This document shows, one piece after another, positions 32,714 through 34,726 of a stretch of DNA of 34,726 bases. The position numbers and the translations under genes were made by a program. The stretch covers positions 1 to 34,726 of the forward strand of contig JACQTD010000045.1 of the NCBI GenBank assembly GCA_016210985.1. The letters run 5' to 3'. The notes under the pieces were generated by a model. The model was not told the origin of the DNA, did no database searches, and saw nothing but the letters and a program-made list of their open reading frames with translations. This DNA comes from Acidobacteriota bacterium. Lineage in GTDB: Bacteria; Acidobacteriota; Blastocatellia; HR10; JACQTD01. How positions within the stretch are numbered: the first letter of the stretch is position 1; every line of letters begins with the position of its first letter.

Positions 32714-34636
32714 ATGAAGATGGAATCCGGCGTCGCTTACGCGTTTGATGCGTTTCGTCTCGACACAGCCAGGCGCATCCTGCTTCGGGATGGGGAGCAT
32801 GTGCCATTGCCACCGAAAGTGTTCGATACGCTCCTGGTCCTCGTGATGAAGAGCGGGCAAGTGGTGGAAAAGGAAGAGTTGATGCAGTTGGTCTGGCCCG
32901 ACACTGTGGTCGAAGAAAACAATTTAACGGTAAACATCTCCTTCTTGCGGAAAGCGCTGGACGAACGTCCAGATGAGCATCGCTATGTCGTGACGGTTCC
33001 TGGTAGGGGTTATCGGTTTGTCGCGAAGGTCAGAGAGGGTAGGGATGAAGAGGACGATCCGTCCGCGGGAGAGGGGTCGAAGGACGAGGATCGATGCGCA
33101 ACACCATCTTTTCCAACCTGGTCCTCTTCCCGTTGGAGCATGAGGCGGAGGATCTTGGCCGCGGCGGTGTTGTTGGCCGGGCTGCTCACAGTCGCCGCTC
33201 GCGTTTGGAATTCAAACCACCCTGGCGAAACTGCCGGTGGCATGACCTTCAAGTCACTGGCTGTGCTGCCGTTCAGGCCTCTTGGCCCGGATCGCGGTGA
33301 CGACTACCTGGGGCTCGGAGTGGCCGATTCCCTGATCACCAGATTCAGCAGCATACGGCAGATCGTCGTGCGCCCGATCAGCACCGTTCAAAGATACCTC
33401 GCGCCGGGTCAGGACCCGTTGGCAGCGGGGCGTGAACAGAAGGTGGATGCGGTGCTGGAGGGCAGCATTCAGAGAGCGGGTGAGAAGATCCGCGTGACCG
33501 TGCGGCTGCTCAATGTCCGAGATGGCTCGGCGCTGTGGACCTTCAAATGCGATGAGCAATGCACCGATCTCTTTAGCGTGCAGGATGCCATCTCCGAACG
33601 GGTTGCCTCTGCATTGGCGCCGAGTCTTACGGAGGAACAACGGAGGCACCTGACCAAGCGTCCCACGGAAAACACGGAAGCTTATCAGAACTATCTCAAG
33701 GGCCGCTTTTTCCTGGGCAAGCTAAGCCGGGCAAATTACGAAAAGGCCATCGAGTATTTCCATCGGGCCATCGCACTGGATCCCGATTTCGGACCCGCCT
33801 ATGCCGGCTTGGCGGCGGCATGTATCCACCTTCAGGGGAGTCCTCTGGGATCGATAACGGATCCCGTGTCAGAAGCAAAGGCCGCGGCGCTGAGAGCCGT
33901 GCAGATCGACGATACGCTCCCGGAAGCTCACATCTCGCTGGCGATGGCGAAGAAGAATCACGACTGGGATTGGCTGGGGGCTGAGCAGGAATACAAACGG
34001 GCTATCGAGCTCGACCCGAACTATGCACTGGCCCACACCAGCTACGCTAGTCATCTGGGACAAATGGACCGGCATGAAGAGGCCCTCGTGGAGGCGAAGC
34101 GAGGCCTGGAGCTTGATCCGCTCTCGCTCCATACAAACCAGGTCCTCGGAAACGTCTATCACATGGCTCGACAGTACGATCTCGCCATCGAGCAGACGCG
34201 CAGAACGCTCGAGCTGGATCCCTACTCCATCATGTCTCTTGCCGTTCTGGCCAGCTGTTACACCAAACAGCGGCGATACGAAGAGGCTCTCGTAGTGACC
34301 AACAAGATGTTAGCTTTGGTAGGGCCCGGTTTTGACGCCAGGGGAAAGGCGCAGCTTGTATTCATTTATGCGGGGATGGGCAAGAGGGCCGACGCGAAGA
34401 GGATAGTCAGTGAGATGAGGGAGGAATCGAGGAGACAGCCCCTGGCGCTTGACGTGGCGCGGGTCTACTGCGCCCTGGGTGAAAGAGACAAGGCGTTCGA
34501 ATGGATCGAAAGGGCGTATGTGGAGCGCAGCTGGAATCGTCTTTGGATCTCGCTGAAATCCTCCCCGGATTGGGACAACCTGCGCGGAGACCCTCGGTTT
34601 TCGGCTGTGTTGCGGCGCATGGGCTTTCCGCCGTAG
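32714..34636 (+). CDS. Winged-helix (OmpR/CadC-type) transcription regulator with TolB-like and TPR domains
   Basis: The 640-residue protein is a membrane-anchored one-component regulator common in Acidobacteria. Residues 8-110 form the winged helix ([59 protein letters not shown]). A membrane helix follows at about 145-165 ([20 protein letters not shown]). The outside part holds a FlgO/TolB-like stretch ([28 protein letters not shown]) and, from about 325, six or more TPR units with [26 protein letters not shown]-type signatures. Such proteins probably sense protein-protein or envelope signals; the targets are not known. The start ATG is weakly supported by ribosome-binding sequence, and ATG 32720 is a near alternative. 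Confidence 0.9.
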   Translation: MKMESGVAYAFDAFRLDTARRILLRDGEHVPLPPKVFDTLLVLVMKSGQVVEKEELMQLVWPDTVVEENNLTVNISFLRKALDERPDEHRYVVTVPGRGYRFVAKVREGRDEEDDPSAGEGSKDEDRCATPSFPTWSSSRWSMRRRILAAAVLLAGLLTVAARVWNSNHPGETAGGMTFKSLAVLPFRPLGPDRGDDYLGLGVADSLITRFSSIRQIVVRPISTVQRYLAPGQDPLAAGREQKVDAVLEGSIQRAGEKIRVTVRLLNVRDGSALWTFKCDEQCTDLFSVQDAISERVASALAPSLTEEQRRHLTKRPTENTEAYQNYLKGRFFLGKLSRANYEKAIEYFHRAIALDPDFGPAYAGLAAACIHLQGSPLGSITDPVSEAKAAALRAVQIDDTLPEAHISLAMAKKNHDWDWLGAEQEYKRAIELDPNYALAHTSYASHLGQMDRHEEALVEAKRGLELDPLSLHTNQVLGNVYHMARQYDLAIEQTRRTLELDPYSIMSLAVLASCYTKQRRYEEALVVTNKMLALVGPGFDARGKAQLVFIYAGMGKRADAKRIVSEMREESRRQPLALDVARVYCALGERDKAFEWIERAYVERSWNRLWISLKSSPDWDNLRGDPRFSAVLRRMGFPP

Positions 34637-34726
34637 GAGCAGTGACGAGGGACAAGTGACAATAGATGTGCATCGGGGTCACAAAGTTCGGAGTTCAAGC
34701 TTTAGCTTGCGAGTGTGTGGACTTAG
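34637..34726. other. Window end, small palindrome, no gene seen
   Basis: The last 90 bases hold CAAGCT-TT-AGCTTG (34696-34709), a perfect 14-base palindrome resembling dispersed CAAGCTTxAGCTTG repeats. A neighbouring gene may start outside the window. Confidence 0.4.

Overview
The window looks like a chromosomal segment of an Acidobacteriota-type bacterium (high GC, Solibacter-like gene style). This is inferred from the mix of families: a protein kinase fused to a PD40/WD40-like C-terminus, a winged-helix/TPR regulator, Oar-type TonB-receptor fragments with a carboxypeptidase-like N-terminal domain, a secreted HAF-repeat protein and the futalosine-pathway enzyme MqnA. No rRNA is present to confirm it.

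Positions 1-9919: a molybdopterin-binding xanthine dehydrogenase-family subunit runs rightward; its Tat-signal N-terminus probably lies outside the window. It converges on a leftward five-gene operon that starts with an ECF sigma factor and its zinc-finger anti-sigma, followed by an RND permease, a membrane-fusion adaptor and a TolC-like outer-membrane channel: a complete tripartite pump behind its own regulator pair.

Positions 10037-20288 are largely housekeeping: thiL, a tRNA-Val/tRNA-Asp unit with its own promoter and terminator, an OmpA-family barrel protein with PKD-like domains, mqnA, the yggS-yggT-DUF167 operon, ribA, an atpD-atpC pair without the other ATP synthase genes, and pgeF. 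An antisense N-terminal third of a holo-ACP synthase gene (acpS) is wedged between atpC and pgeF; it changes where pgeF should start.

Positions 20571-31414 are accessory. They hold a small-protein/nucleotidyltransferase pair (AbiEii-like), an orphan Cas12m/TnpB-related RuvC nuclease with all three catalytic acidic residues but no visible CRISPR array or acquisition genes, a REPIN-like double hairpin just beyond that gene, a TIGR02999-type ECF sigma factor and a large Ser/Thr kinase with near-identical promoter cores, a HAF-repeat protein, an unrecognised three-gene operon with an XRE regulator and a palindromic operator, lying between fragments of TonB-dependent receptors, and a VapBC toxin-antitoxin pair with palindromic upstream sites.

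Positions 31552-34726 hold a secreted protein of unknown function and a winged-helix/TPR regulator whose upstream region carries helically phased direct repeats. The most promising item for new biology is the Cas12m-like nuclease with its structured downstream region; next are the XRE operon and the acpS remnant.
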